Shown one piece after another: positions 8,581 to 16,116 of a stretch of DNA of 64,000 nucleotides. A model generated the notes under the pieces. That model did no database searches, was not told the DNA's origin, and worked only from the letters and a program-made list of their open reading frames with translations. Each line of letters starts with the position of its first letter. The first letter of the stretch is position 1. The DNA comes from Solirubrobacteraceae bacterium (lineage in GTDB: Bacteria > Actinomycetota > Thermoleophilia > Solirubrobacterales > Solirubrobacteraceae), in the NCBI GenBank assembly GCA_031177685.1, contig JAPSGI010000014.1, positions 28,713 to 92,712 on the forward strand, in the 5' to 3' direction. Position numbers and translations under genes: made by a program.

Positions 8581-9684
8581 ATGTCTGTAGCGGAACTGCA
8601 AGAACTGGAAGAGATCAAGGGGCTGATCGTCAAGGGCCAGCAGCTCGGCGTGCTCACGCACGCCGAGGTCGATCAGGCCGTGGCCGAGCTCGACGTGGAC
8701 GAGGGGGACGTCGAAGAGCTCAAGGGCTGGCTGGAGCGATCGGAGATCGAGCTCGTCGACGACGTGGACCCGGCGCTGGCCGCGGCCAACGAGGTCGAGC
8801 GCGCCCCCGACAAGCGCGGGCGCCGGCGCGCCAAGACGCCGCTGGACCTCAAGCCGGACATGACGACCGACTCCCTTCAGCTGTTCCTGAAGGACATCGG
8901 CAAGGTGCGGCTGCTGACGGCGCAGGAGGAGGTCGACCTGGCCAAGCGCATCGAGCGCGGGGACCTGGACGCCAAGCAGAAGATGGTCGAGTCCAACCTG
9001 CGGCTCGTCGTCTCGATCGCCAAGAACTACCGCAACCAGGGTCTGCCGTTCCTGGACCTGATTCAGGAGGGCACGCTGGGCCTGGTCCGCGCGGCGGAGA
9101 AGTTCGACTACCGCAAGGGCTTCAAGTTCTCCACGTACGCGACCTGGTGGATCCGCCAGGCGATCGCGCGCGCCCTGGCCGACAAGGCGCGCACGATCCG
9201 CATCCCGGTCCACGTCGTCGAGAAGCTCAACAAGATCGGCCGCGCCGAGCGCAAGCTGGTCACCGAGCTGGGGCGCGAGCCGACCGCCGAGGAGATCGCC
9301 GACGTCACCGGCATCGAGCCCGAGGAGGTCGACTCGATCAAGCGCTCCGCGCAGGCCCCGGTCTCGCTCGAGAAGCCGGTGGGCGACGAGGAGGAGTCCG
9401 AGTTCGGCCAGTTCATCGCCGACGAGCGGGCCGAGTCGCCCTACGAGCGGGCCGCCGAGATCCTCACCAAGGAGGCGCTGCGCGAGGCCCTGGAGAACCT
9501 CTCCTACCGCGAGCGGCGCGTGCTGGAGCTGCGCTACGGGCTGGGCGGGGAGCACCCGCGCACGCTCGACGAGGTCGGGCGGACGTTCAACGTCACGCGC
9601 GAGCGCATCCGCCAGATCGAGAACCAGTCGCTCAAGAAGCTGCAGTCGCTGGCGGAAGCCCAGAAGCTGCGCGACGTCGCGTAA
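8581..9684 (+). CDS. sigA: Primary RNA polymerase sigma factor (RpoD/SigA)
   Basis: 367 residues with an acidic region 1.1-like N-terminus (about 1-85). Region 1.2 is [21 protein letters not shown]. Regions 2.1-2.4 run through [29 protein letters not shown] and [13 protein letters not shown]. Region 3 starts at [14 protein letters not shown]. The region 4 helix-turn-helix is [21 protein letters not shown]. It directs core polymerase to housekeeping promoters. GGAAAG precedes the ATG. The full set of regions and the strong promoter point to the housekeeping factor rather than an alternative one. Confidence 0.96.
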   Translation: MSVAELQELEEIKGLIVKGQQLGVLTHAEVDQAVAELDVDEGDVEELKGWLERSEIELVDDVDPALAAANEVERAPDKRGRRRAKTPLDLKPDMTTDSLQLFLKDIGKVRLLTAQEEVDLAKRIERGDLDAKQKMVESNLRLVVSIAKNYRNQGLPFLDLIQEGTLGLVRAAEKFDYRKGFKFSTYATWWIRQAIARALADKARTIRIPVHVVEKLNKIGRAERKLVTELGREPTAEEIADVTGIEPEEVDSIKRSAQAPVSLEKPVGDEEESEFGQFIADERAESPYERAAEILTKEALREALENLSYRERRVLELRYGLGGEHPRTLDEVGRTFNVTRERIRQIENQSLKKLQSLAEAQKLRDVA

Positions 9685-9733
9685 GCGCGTCCAAATACGT
9701 CCAGGGGGCTAAGGCGCTCGTGGCCGGGCGCCG

Positions 9734-10885
9734 ATGCTCCCTGCGATGTTCGACGTAGACGCCTGCCTGCACCACCTGATCCAGGTCGAGGGCTCCGACC
9801 TGCACCTCAAGGTGCCGCTGCCTCCGCACGTGCGCGTGCACGGGCGCCTGGCGCCCATCCCGGACACCGAGCCGCTCACCCCCGACGACACCAACGGGGC
9901 ACTGCGCAAGATGCTCACCGACTCCGAGCGCTTCGACGAGTTCGACCGCGAGGGCGAGGTCGACTTCGCCTACGCGATCCCCGGCCTGGCGCGCTTCCGC
10001 GTCAACGCCTTCCGCCAGCGCGGCTCCATCTCGCTCGTGTGCCGCGCGATCCCCTTCTCGATCCGCTCGGTGGCCGAGCTCAACCTGCCGCCGGCGATCA
10101 CGGAGCTGGCCGAGGAGGAGCGCGGCATCGTCCTGCTCACCGGCACCACCGGCTCGGGGAAGTCGACGACGCTGGCCGCGATCGTCGACCACATCAACCG
10201 CAACCACTCGCGCCACATCGTCACGATCGAGGACCCGATCGAGTACCTGCACCGCGACCGCACCTCGATCGTCAACCAGCGCGAGGTCGGCTTCGACACG
10301 ACGAGCTTCAAGCGCGCCCTGCGACGCGTGCTGCGCCAGGACCCCGACGTGATCCTGATCGGCGAGATGCGCGACGAGGAGACCGTCCACGCCGCGCTGT
10401 CGGCGGCGGAGACCGGCCACCTCGTGCTCTCCACGGTGCACACCGTGGACGCCACCGAGTCGATCAACCGCCTGCTGGACTTCTTTCCGCCCCACCAGCA
10501 CGACCAGGCGCGGGCGATGATCGCGGGCACGCTGAAGGGCGTCGTCTCGCAGCGCCTGGTGCCGACCGTCGACGGGAACGGCCGCGTGGCGGTCTGCGAA
10601 GTCCTGCGCATGACCGGGCGGGCCCGGGACATGATCAAGGACCCGGCGCAGACCAATCGCCTTCACGAGGTGATCGAGGAGGGCGAGTACTACGGGATGC
10701 AGACCTTCGACCAGGCCCTGCTGGAGCACCTGCAGGCCGGCCGCATCTCGATGGAGACGGCGCTGCGCGCCGCGACGTACCCGCACGACTTCAAGCTGCT
10801 CGTCTCCGCCGACGGGCGCCGCGGCACCTCGATGGACGACCTCCAGGACGCCACCGAGCGCGCCGCCGCCGTCCCGTCCTCTTGA
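9734..10885 (+). CDS. pilT: PilT/PilU-type twitching ATPase
   Basis: 383 residues. The N-terminal half holds GSDLHLKVPLPPHVRVHGRL. The RecA-like half has Walker A (TGTTGSGKST), the Asp box, Walker B (DVILIGEMRDEET) and the His box (HLVLSTVHTVDA). PilT ATPases power retraction of type IV pili. No pilus assembly gene is adjacent, so the role is inferred from the family. There is no clear ribosome-binding site; a second ATG four codons later is possible. Confidence 0.92.
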   Translation: MLPAMFDVDACLHHLIQVEGSDLHLKVPLPPHVRVHGRLAPIPDTEPLTPDDTNGALRKMLTDSERFDEFDREGEVDFAYAIPGLARFRVNAFRQRGSISLVCRAIPFSIRSVAELNLPPAITELAEEERGIVLLTGTTGSGKSTTLAAIVDHINRNHSRHIVTIEDPIEYLHRDRTSIVNQREVGFDTTSFKRALRRVLRQDPDVILIGEMRDEETVHAALSAAETGHLVLSTVHTVDATESINRLLDFFPPHQHDQARAMIAGTLKGVVSQRLVPTVDGNGRVAVCEVLRMTGRARDMIKDPAQTNRLHEVIEEGEYYGMQTFDQALLEHLQAGRISMETALRAATYPHDFKLLVSADGRRGTSMDDLQDATERAAAVPSS

Positions 10886-10926
10886 CGTACCCTCCGGGGA
10901 AACGTCTCGGAAAGGACTGATCTCGC

Positions 10927-11646
10927 GTGCAGACGACCCTGGCCCAGTTCAACGAAGTCGAGTCTCAGAACGCCTTCAGCCTGCAGAACTCCAAGCTGCT
11001 GAAGGTCGAGCTCAACCAGGTCACGATCCAGGCCAAGCTGGGCTCGATGGTGGCCTACCAGGGCGCCGTCACGTTCGAGCACGCGGGCTCCGGGGGCATG
11101 GGGCGGATGCTCAAGAAGGCCGTCACCGGCGAAGGCCAGAGCCTCATGAAGATCACCGGGGAGGGCGAGGTCTTCCTGGCCGACCAGGCCCAGGACATCC
11201 ACCTCATCTACCTCGAGGACGACTTCATCACGGTGAACGGCCCCAACCTGCTGGCCTTCGACACCGGCATCGACTGGGACATCAAGCGGGTCGAGGGCGC
11301 CAGCGGGATGATGGGCGGCGGGCTGTTCAACACGGAGCTCAAGGGCACGGGCTGGGTGGCGATCCTGTCCGACGGCCCGCCCGTGCTGCTGAACGTGGCG
11401 AGCGCGCCGACCTTCGCCGACGCGCAGGCCGCCATCACGTGGTCCTCGGGCGTGACGACGTCGATCAAGACCGACGTCAACCTCAAGACGCTCGTCGGCC
11501 GCGGCTCGGGCGAGACGATCCAGATGGCCTTCGCCGGCCAGGGCTGGGTGCTCATGCAGCCCTCCGAGGGGCGCATCGCCGCGGCGGCCACGGCGGGCGG
11601 CGGCGGCGGCGCGGGCGGCGGCCTGGGCAAGCTGCTCAGCGGCTGA
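10927..11646 (+). CDS. AIM24 family protein
   Basis: 239 residues of the AIM24/DUF124 beta-helix-like family, with QNSKLLKVELN, GSMVAYQGAVTFEHAG and GEGEVFLADQAQDIHLIYLE as family landmarks. The C-terminus is a Gly-rich tail. The biochemical role of bacterial members is not known. The GTG start follows GGAAAGGA at about ten bases. It stands alone between pilT and the toxin-antitoxin genes. Confidence 0.85.
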   Translation: MQTTLAQFNEVESQNAFSLQNSKLLKVELNQVTIQAKLGSMVAYQGAVTFEHAGSGGMGRMLKKAVTGEGQSLMKITGEGEVFLADQAQDIHLIYLEDDFITVNGPNLLAFDTGIDWDIKRVEGASGMMGGGLFNTELKGTGWVAILSDGPPVLLNVASAPTFADAQAAITWSSGVTTSIKTDVNLKTLVGRGSGETIQMAFAGQGWVLMQPSEGRIAAAATAGGGGGAGGGLGKLLSG

Positions 11647-11660
11647 AGGGCCGCGCCGGC

Positions 11661-12113
11661 TCAGGCGAGCGAGCCCGCCGGGGCCAGCCACACGGACTCG
11701 AACTCCATGACGTCGGCGAGCGTGTCGTAGTCGCGGTCGTAATGCAGCACCGCGGCTCCGATCTCCTGTGCCGCGGCGGCCACGATGTAATCGACGAGCG
11801 GGATGCGTTGCGCGCCGGCGGAGCGGCGCGCCAGCGTGCGCATCGCCGCCTCTGCGGCACGCAGGACCGCCCGGGTAAGCGGCGCGGGCCGCACCGCCGA
11901 AAGCGCTTCTGCCAGGCTGTCGAAGCTCTCGCCGCTGCGCGCGGCGAGCAGGATCTCGAGCCGTACCGCCGGAGACAGGCGCAGGCGGTCGGCGAGGATC
12001 GCCTCCGTCCACCTGCCGCGCACCTCTGCGTGATGGCCGCGCGACCACGCTGAAGTGTCGACGACGAGCGGCAGCTCGCCCCACGGATCGGGGCTACTCG
12101 GCCCGCCAGGCAC
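11661..12113 (-). CDS. PIN-domain toxin (VapC-like)
   Basis: 150 residues. PIN acidic residues are in place: VVDTSAW near the start, AVRLEILLA, PLVDYIVAA and LHYDRDYDTLAD. Such proteins are Mg-dependent ribonucleases that cut specific RNAs. The GTG at 12113 follows GAAGG and overlaps the antitoxin end by 20 bases, so translation is coupled. The pair is the first element of a lower-GC accessory stretch. Confidence 0.85.
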   Translation of the reverse strand: MPGGPSSPDPWGELPLVVDTSAWSRGHHAEVRGRWTEAILADRLRLSPAVRLEILLAARSGESFDSLAEALSAVRPAPLTRAVLRAAEAAMRTLARRSAGAQRIPLVDYIVAAAAQEIGAAVLHYDRDYDTLADVMEFESVWLAPAGSLA

Positions 12114-12375
12114 GCCGCTTGCCTTCGCGCAACGCAGCCCAATCGATCGGCGCGGCGCCGGGCTCCTCGAAGGTGCGTGCGAGGCGCTCGAGGAGAGCGC
12201 GCCGCGCCGACTCGGAGGGCGCCGCACCCGACAGCTGGCGCGCCCCGGCGATCGCAAGGTCCCGCACCTGCCGCGAGCGGGACAGCCCGGCCGGAAGATG
12301 AGGCCGTGCCTCGCGCAGCGCACGCGAAAGCTCGCCATCCTCGGTGACCTGGATCCGGCGGTGTCGCGTCGGCAC
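12094..12375 (-). CDS. Antitoxin of the PIN toxin (ribbon-helix-helix-like)
   Basis: 93 residues, immediately upstream of and overlapping the toxin. It begins with a short basic beta-strand segment, RHRRIQVTED, then ELSRALREA, which fits a ribbon-helix-helix DNA-binding end. The C-terminal end (REGKRRAWRAE) would bind the toxin. The start is taken at GTG 12375, since a -10 box TACACT lies six bases before it and no ribosome-binding site is seen. Confidence 0.75.
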   Translation of the reverse strand: MPTRHRRIQVTEDGELSRALREARPHLPAGLSRSRQVRDLAIAGARQLSGAAPSESARRALLERLARTFEEPGAAPIDWAALREGKRRAWRAE

Positions 12376-12381
12376 GGCAGA

Positions 12382-12403
12382 AGTGTACCACCCCTGTACC
12401 ACC
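12382..12403 (-). promoter_or_regulatory. Promoter and repeat operator of the toxin-antitoxin operon
   Basis: TACACT (minus strand, 12382-12387) sits six bases before the antitoxin GTG. The 9-mer TGTACCACC (plus strand) occurs at 12384-12392 and 12395-12403, an 11-base period that puts both copies on one DNA face. One copy overlaps the -10 box, the usual place for an autoregulatory antitoxin to bind. Confidence 0.6.
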
Positions 12404-12451
12404 GCGCTGGTAGGTGGCCAGTTTAAAGGGCGGGTCCGTCCGGTGAGCAAA

Positions 12452-12475
12452 CTACGCTCGCGATCGCGAGCGTAG
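12452..12475. repeat. 24-bp perfect palindrome without a loop
   Basis: Each 12-base arm reads CTACGCTCGCGA. It lies between the toxin-antitoxin operon and a small gene on the same strand. As RNA it could fold to a ten-pair stem with a GATC loop, followed on the minus strand by TTTGC. That makes a possible weak terminator for the small gene at 12648-12848. Alternatives are a protein-binding or recombination site at the island edge. The rest of 12376-12647 shows no convincing gene. Confidence 0.6.
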
Positions 12476-12647
12476 AAATTCCATCCGGCGCTCGTAGCAT
12501 TGTGTATGCGCCCACCCGGCGGGCTTCACAGGTAGGCGCAAGAGCATGACGGTTCCCCCCACGACGACACCTACGCACTGCGGACTCTTTGCGACCCGGT
12601 TTAACGCCGACGGCCCCCGACCGGTGGTCGAGGACCGCGAGCGCTGT

Positions 12648-12848
12648 CTACGCCGCCTGGACTTCTTCGGTGGCGAGAGCCACCAGAACCCACCAGAGCG
12701 GACCGTCGTCATCCGCTGCCGCGAGCGGCAGCCTCTCGCCCTGAGAACACGTTGCGGCAAGGCCCTTGGGCTCGCCGTAGTGTCCGACCAGGACGTACGT
12801 CCCACGCAACGGGGCTGTCTCCCCCGGAGCGTGGCGCAGCACTGGCAT
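12648..12848 (-). CDS. Small orphan protein, YjzC-like pattern
   Basis: 66 residues. An excellent ribosome-binding site (GAGGTGA, six bases before the ATG) supports translation. The pattern HAPGETAPLRGTYVLVGHYG followed by GLAATCSQGERLP recalls the small YjzC-type proteins (PGxxAPxxGxYxxxGxxG, then GxxxP). This is a weak similarity by eye. The C-terminus is hydrophobic and Trp-containing. It lies alone in the accessory stretch; 12849-13064 beside it holds nothing convincing. Confidence 0.5.
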   Translation of the reverse strand: MPVLRHAPGETAPLRGTYVLVGHYGEPKGLAATCSQGERLPLAAADDDGPLWWVLVALATEEVQAA

Positions 12849-13064
12849 ACGCCATCACCTCGTTTCGGCTGATGGTCACCCTGGTCCGTTGGCGGGTTGC
12901 ACCGCTGACGGACCAGGGGCTAACACCCGTTTGGTGCGGGAAGGCGCGTATCGTCTAATTGGCGTCGGACGTGTTCGCGTCGAGCTATCTCGCGCAGCGT
13001 CCATCGCTGGTCCGCGACTCCGCCGTGGCGGGAGTCGTGCCGATCGTCTGCTGGACCCTGGCGA

Positions 13065-13240
13065 AGGGTCGGGATCGCCCTTGAGGACGCGCGACTTGGT
13101 GCCGTTGCAGACCGGGGGGCTGTAGCGCCCCTCCGAGCCTTGCTCAGGGCCGTAAATCTTCTGTAGCTGCGCGTGGTCGATGTCCGGACCGAAGGTCAGG
13201 CCCACCGCCGTCGAGTAGATGCTTGAGTGGCCAGACGGAA
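13065..13240 (-). pseudogene. Remnant of an IS1-family transposase
   Basis: About 58 codons on the minus strand keep the start of the IS1-type catalytic core: AVGLTFGPDIDHAQLQKIYG, then GRYSPPVCNG and KGDPDP. Intact relatives continue with a YVERxNLTMRM block. Here the frame runs into unrelated sequence after DPDP and no start codon or upstream part is found. It is a short decayed fragment of a mobile element. The flanks (12849-13064 and 13241-13429) show no further recognisable part. Confidence 0.6.
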
Positions 13241-13429
13241 CCGCTGCAGGACGCAGGCTGCGAGCGCCAACAGCCGAAGAACTGGCGCAACGGTGCTAAC
13301 GGTCCGTGCAGATGTGCCCGGCGACGTTGTTCACCGCTGGGCACTCAGGTAGCCTGTCGTTACGAACACTTGAAGTCGGGCTATACGTGTGGTATATGCG
13401 CCGATCTCTCGTATGGAGGTGATCGTCGA

Positions 13430-13633
13430 ATGACCGTTGAAGACTTGGTCCAGGCCGAAAGGCGTCTTGGCGACACCCTCGACCAATATCCTGGCGAATG
13501 GGTTGCCGTGCGCGATCACGAAGTGGTCGCTCATGACGCCACGCTAGAGGCCCTTCTTGAGCAGATCGAAGCCAGCGAAGAAGTCGAGGTCTTCCAGGTC
13601 GCGGAAGACCCCCACGTCGCCTGCTTCTACTAA
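13430..13633 (+). CDS. DUF5678-like small protein
   Basis: 67 residues with the family pattern YPGEWVAVRDHEVVAHDATLEALLEQI. The ribosome-binding site GGAGGTGA lies about eight bases before the ATG. GC content here is clearly lower than in the housekeeping genes. It is followed directly by a retropepsin-like gene in another frame. DUF5678 proteins have no known function; the tight pairing suggests a two-gene module. Confidence 0.75.
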   Translation: MTVEDLVQAERRLGDTLDQYPGEWVAVRDHEVVAHDATLEALLEQIEASEEVEVFQVAEDPHVACFY

Positions 13634-13688
13634 GCCTGCCGAGAACAAGAAGGGCCCACCGCGCTCGAAGGAGTTTCCCTATCGAGGG

Positions 13689-14081
13689 ATGTCGGGCGCT
13701 TGCCTTATCCCAGCCGTCCCTATCGCGGTGGTCTGCCAAGACGGAACCATGACCCCCAAGACGCCGGCCGTCGTGGACAGCGGTTGCGACGTGACTAGCT
13801 TCCCGAAGGGCTGGGCCGCAACGCTCGGGATCGAGTTCGACAAGTGCGATCAGTTCGCGGGGGTAACGGCCGCAGGCCAAGACGATCAGAACAAGCCCGC
13901 GAACCTGCCCCGGAGATACGCGCCGGGCGTTGACGCCCTGGTGATGGGCCACAAGGTGCATCTAGAGGCCGTCTTCCGTCCAGGGCTCCCGGTCATCCTC
14001 CTGGGACGCGAGGACTTCTTCCAAGAGTTCAAGGTCTTCTTCGATCAGCGAAAGAAGACCTTTCGGCTGGAGCGGTACTAA
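13689..14081 (+). CDS. Retropepsin-like aspartic protease-fold protein
   Basis: 130 residues from ATG 13689. TPAVVDSGCDVTSFP carries the DSG/DTG active-site motif of single-domain retroviral-type aspartic proteases, with GLPVILLGREDFFQEFKV towards the end. Such proteins act as dimers. The start is uncertain: the frame is open back to a TTG at 13557 inside the DUF5678 gene, and an FPYRG segment often seen at the N-terminus of this family lies just before 13689. Either the true start is upstream and overlapping, or a small frame change has occurred. Its stop shares CTAA with the convergent pseudogene. Confidence 0.65.
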   Translation: MSGACLIPAVPIAVVCQDGTMTPKTPAVVDSGCDVTSFPKGWAATLGIEFDKCDQFAGVTAAGQDDQNKPANLPRRYAPGVDALVMGHKVHLEAVFRPGLPVILLGREDFFQEFKVFFDQRKKTFRLERY

Positions 14082-14282
14082 GAAGATCGCCAGCGAGCGC
14101 GCGCGGCCTGGCGGGCAATCTCGGAGCGCTGCACGGCGTTCCCGCCCTTGAGTCTGCCCTTGCGTCCTGCGGCGGCCTGCGGGCTCTCAGGCTCCGGTGG
14201 GCTCTCGTCGGTCGCCTCCCCGACGATGTTGGCCGCAAGCGCGTTGAGGTCCCGGGGGCTTGCGCGACCGCTCCTTCGCCAT
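14078..14282 (-). pseudogene. Frameshifted small conserved protein (GRKGxxKGG / EIARxAAxARW type)
   Basis: The intact family reads roughly as a basic start, DxNxLAxxIVxxAT, an acidic linker, GRxGGxKGGxAR and EIAxxAAxARW. Here the start MAKERSRKPP (ATG 14282) and the rest (DLNALAANIVGEATDE, GRKGRLKGGNA, SEIARQAARARW) are in different frames. They are joined across a C/G run near 14254 by one extra base. Several residues usually found between KGG and SEIAR are also missing. This looks like a decaying gene; a sequencing slip would explain only the frameshift. Confidence 0.6.
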
Positions 14283-14316
14283 GACATGCTCGTAGCGCCC
14301 GCCCCGGCCCGCTAGC

Positions 14317-15372
14317 TGAGCTGCCTACGGTCTTTGTGAACGGGTGAGAGGGAATGTCCGGCCTCCGACGGAGGCTTCGGTCAGCGACGACTGAGGGTCC
14401 GAAGGAGGGCCGGACATGGAAGACGGTAGATGCAAGCTCGGACTGGCGGGCAGGTTGGAGCTGGTTCGGTTGGTTGAGTCGGGTGTGTCGTTGAGGGCCG
14501 CCGCGGTGGCCCTCAACGTCGCGCCGGCGACGGCGCATCGCTGGTGGCATCGCTGGCGGGCGGCCACCGATGCCGAGCGCGCGTCGCGGTCGTGTTGGGA
14601 GCGCGTCCGCCGGTGCCGCGCTCTTGTCCTTGGCGGCTGAGCGACGGCGAAGAGCAGCGCATCCTGCAGGCGCGAGCGCGCACGAACTATGGGCCGGCGC
14701 GCCTGGCGGGGCTCGTGGGTTATCGGCGCTCGACGGTATGGAAGGTTCTGGCTCGTCACGGCTGCTCGCGGCGTGCTCGCGGGCCGCGCCAGTCGTTTCG
14801 GCGCTATGAGTGGGCGCAGCCCGGCGCGTTGTTGCACCAGGACACCAAGCGCCTGCAGCGCTTCCACGAGCCCGACCACTGGGCCACCGGCGACCGGCGC
14901 GAGATCGCGCGCAACCGCGGGTCGGGCTATGTCTATGCCCATTGCATGGTCGACGACCACAGCCGCCTGGCCTACGTCGAGCTGCACAGCGCCGACAGCA
15001 CTCAGGCCGCCAGCGCGACCCTGCAGCGCGCGATCGCGTGGATGCGCGAGCAGGGCTGCGGCCCGCCCGAGGCGGTCATGACCGACAACGCCTTCGTCTA
15101 TCGCTACGGCCGCGCCTACCAGCAGCTGCTGGCCGACTACCAGGCCCGCCACATCCTCACCCCGCCCTACACGCCGCGCTGGAACGGCAAGGTCGAACGC
15201 TTCATCCAAACCCTCGACCGCGAATGGGCCCACCGTCGCCTGTGACCTAACAGCACCACACGCGACCGCAGCCTGGCATCCTGGCTTCGCTACTACAACC
15301 GCCGCCGACCCCACACCTCACTCGGCGACCGGCCACCCATCACCCGCGTTCACCAAGACCGAGGGCACGACA
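14317..15372 (+). mobile_element. Inactivated IS481-family insertion sequence
   Basis: About 1056 bp with imperfect terminal inverted repeats. The left end begins TGAGCTGCCTACGGTC and continues TTTGTGAAC. The right end read inward begins TGTCGTGCCCTCGGTC and continues TTGGTGAAC. The six bases outside the left end are GCTAGC (14311-14316) and outside the right end GCTAGA (15373-15378). They differ at one base and fit the NCTAGN six-base target duplication known for IS481. The transposase inside is broken, so the copy cannot move by itself. Confidence 0.85.
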
Positions 15373-15377
15373 GCTAG
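14416..15377 (+). pseudogene. IS481-family transposase, broken by a frameshift and a nonsense codon
   Basis: The N-terminal helix-turn-helix (LVRLVESGVSLRAAAVALNV, then ATAHRWWHRWR) is in one frame. From about 14590-14615 the protein continues one base out of frame (PWRLSDGEEQRILQARAR, NYGPARLAGLVG), then through the DDE core: LHQDTKRL, VDDHSRLAYVEL, MTDNAFVY and NGKVERFIQTLDREWAH. A TGA at 15243-15245 stands where this family has Trp. The tail YYNRRRPHTSLGDRPP follows in frame to a TAG at 15375-15377. That stop lies in the target duplication, not in the element. Confidence 0.88.
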
Positions 15378-15628
15378 AGCGCGATCTGCGCCGAGCGCAC
15401 GGCCGCACGAGTAGCGAACACGAACTCGCCGCAGCGATGGATTAGTCCCGCGCCGTAGAGACTGGCCGATGCCGTCTTGGCGTCGCGGCGCGGTCCCCGA
15501 TCTCGCGGGCGAACTTCATCGACCGACCACAACACGTCTTGGAGGTAGTACCTCCTATGCCACGGCCCCGGGGCGTTTGCGCGTCGCCGGGGCCAAGTAG
15601 GGTCTTGGACCGGGCGAAGCTGGAGCAC
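15374..15628 (-). CDS. Hypothetical protein, possibly a truncated copy
   Basis: 84 codons from a GTG at 15628 with no ribosome-binding site. The C-terminal half (ASASLYGAGLIHRCGEFVFATRAAVR) looks like a genuine winged-helix-type protein end, but the Arg-rich middle looks eroded. The stop codon lies in the CTAG used as IS481 target, so the insertion hit the very end of this gene. No family is assigned. A degenerate fragment is as likely as a working gene. Confidence 0.4.
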   Translation of the reverse strand: MLQLRPVQDPTWPRRRANAPGPWHRRYYLQDVLWSVDEVRPRDRGPRRDAKTASASLYGAGLIHRCGEFVFATRAAVRSAQIAL

Positions 15629-15673
15629 GATTAGCCCGACTGCCAGACTGACCCACTACCACCGCGATCACAT

Positions 15674-15690
15674 ACTTCATTTCCTGAAGT
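15674..15690. promoter_or_regulatory. Dyad operator of the HxlR gene
   Basis: ACTTCA (15674-15679) and TGAAGT (15685-15690) form a perfect inverted repeat with a five-base spacer. It ends 22 bases before the HxlR ATG, where it would overlap the promoter. HxlR-type repressors commonly control their own promoters through such dyads. Confidence 0.6.
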
Positions 15691-15712
15691 CTTGCGCTAC
15701 CCTTTGGTGGGG

Positions 15713-16078
15713 ATGACGGATCGCAACGCCAACTGCCCGGTCTGCCGCACGGCCGAGATCGTGTGCTCGAAGTGGACGATGCTCGTGATCCGGGACCTCG
15801 CCGAGGGCCGGTCGCGCTTCTGCGAGCTCGAGCGCTCGCTGGAGGGCATCAGCCCCCGCACGCTCTCCCTGCGCCTGCGCGCGTTGGAGGAGGAGGGCAT
15901 CGTGGAGCGCCGGACGTTCCCCGAGGTGCCGCCGCGCGTCGAGTACGCCCTCACCGAGAAGGGCCGCGCGCTCGCGCCGCTGATCGAGGACATGCGCCGC
16001 TACGGCATGAAGTGGCTCAACGCCGACGGCTGCGTGCAGGACACGCCGGCCGAGCCCGCGGGCGCGGTCGCCGCTTAG
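15713..16078 (+). CDS. HxlR-family transcriptional regulator
   Basis: 121 residues of winged helix-turn-helix. The family N-terminus NCPVCRTAEIVCSKWTMLVIRDL has several Cys residues, including the position that senses oxidants or aldehydes in characterised members. The rest shows ISPRTLSLRLRALEEEGIVER and YALTEKGRAL. The ATG at 15713 has GGTGGGG very close to it; a TTG seven codons upstream is less likely. It marks the return to high-GC core sequence after the accessory island. The next gene on the same strand starts 38 bases later. Confidence 0.88.
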   Translation: MTDRNANCPVCRTAEIVCSKWTMLVIRDLAEGRSRFCELERSLEGISPRTLSLRLRALEEEGIVERRTFPEVPPRVEYALTEKGRALAPLIEDMRRYGMKWLNADGCVQDTPAEPAGAVAA

Positions 16079-16116
16079 CAGGAGGACCCCGCGCACGGGC
16101 GGCGAACGCCTCGCCC

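Noticed and set aside
12546..12872. 108-codon frame on the plus strand over the small orphan gene
   Set aside because: No ribosome-binding site, no recognisable pattern and poor composition. The minus-strand frame has better evidence.
12942..12961. Stretch GGCGCGTATCGTCTAATTGG resembling the 5' half of a tRNA-Glu
   Set aside because: No matching anticodon arm, T-arm or 3' acceptor strand follows, so it is not a tRNA gene. It could be an attachment-site remnant, but nothing else supports that.
14416..14640. Possible programmed frameshift in the IS481 transposase
   Set aside because: No slippery sequence of the usual A-rich kind is present, this family encodes one uninterrupted protein, and a nonsense codon downstream also breaks it. 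Decay is simpler.
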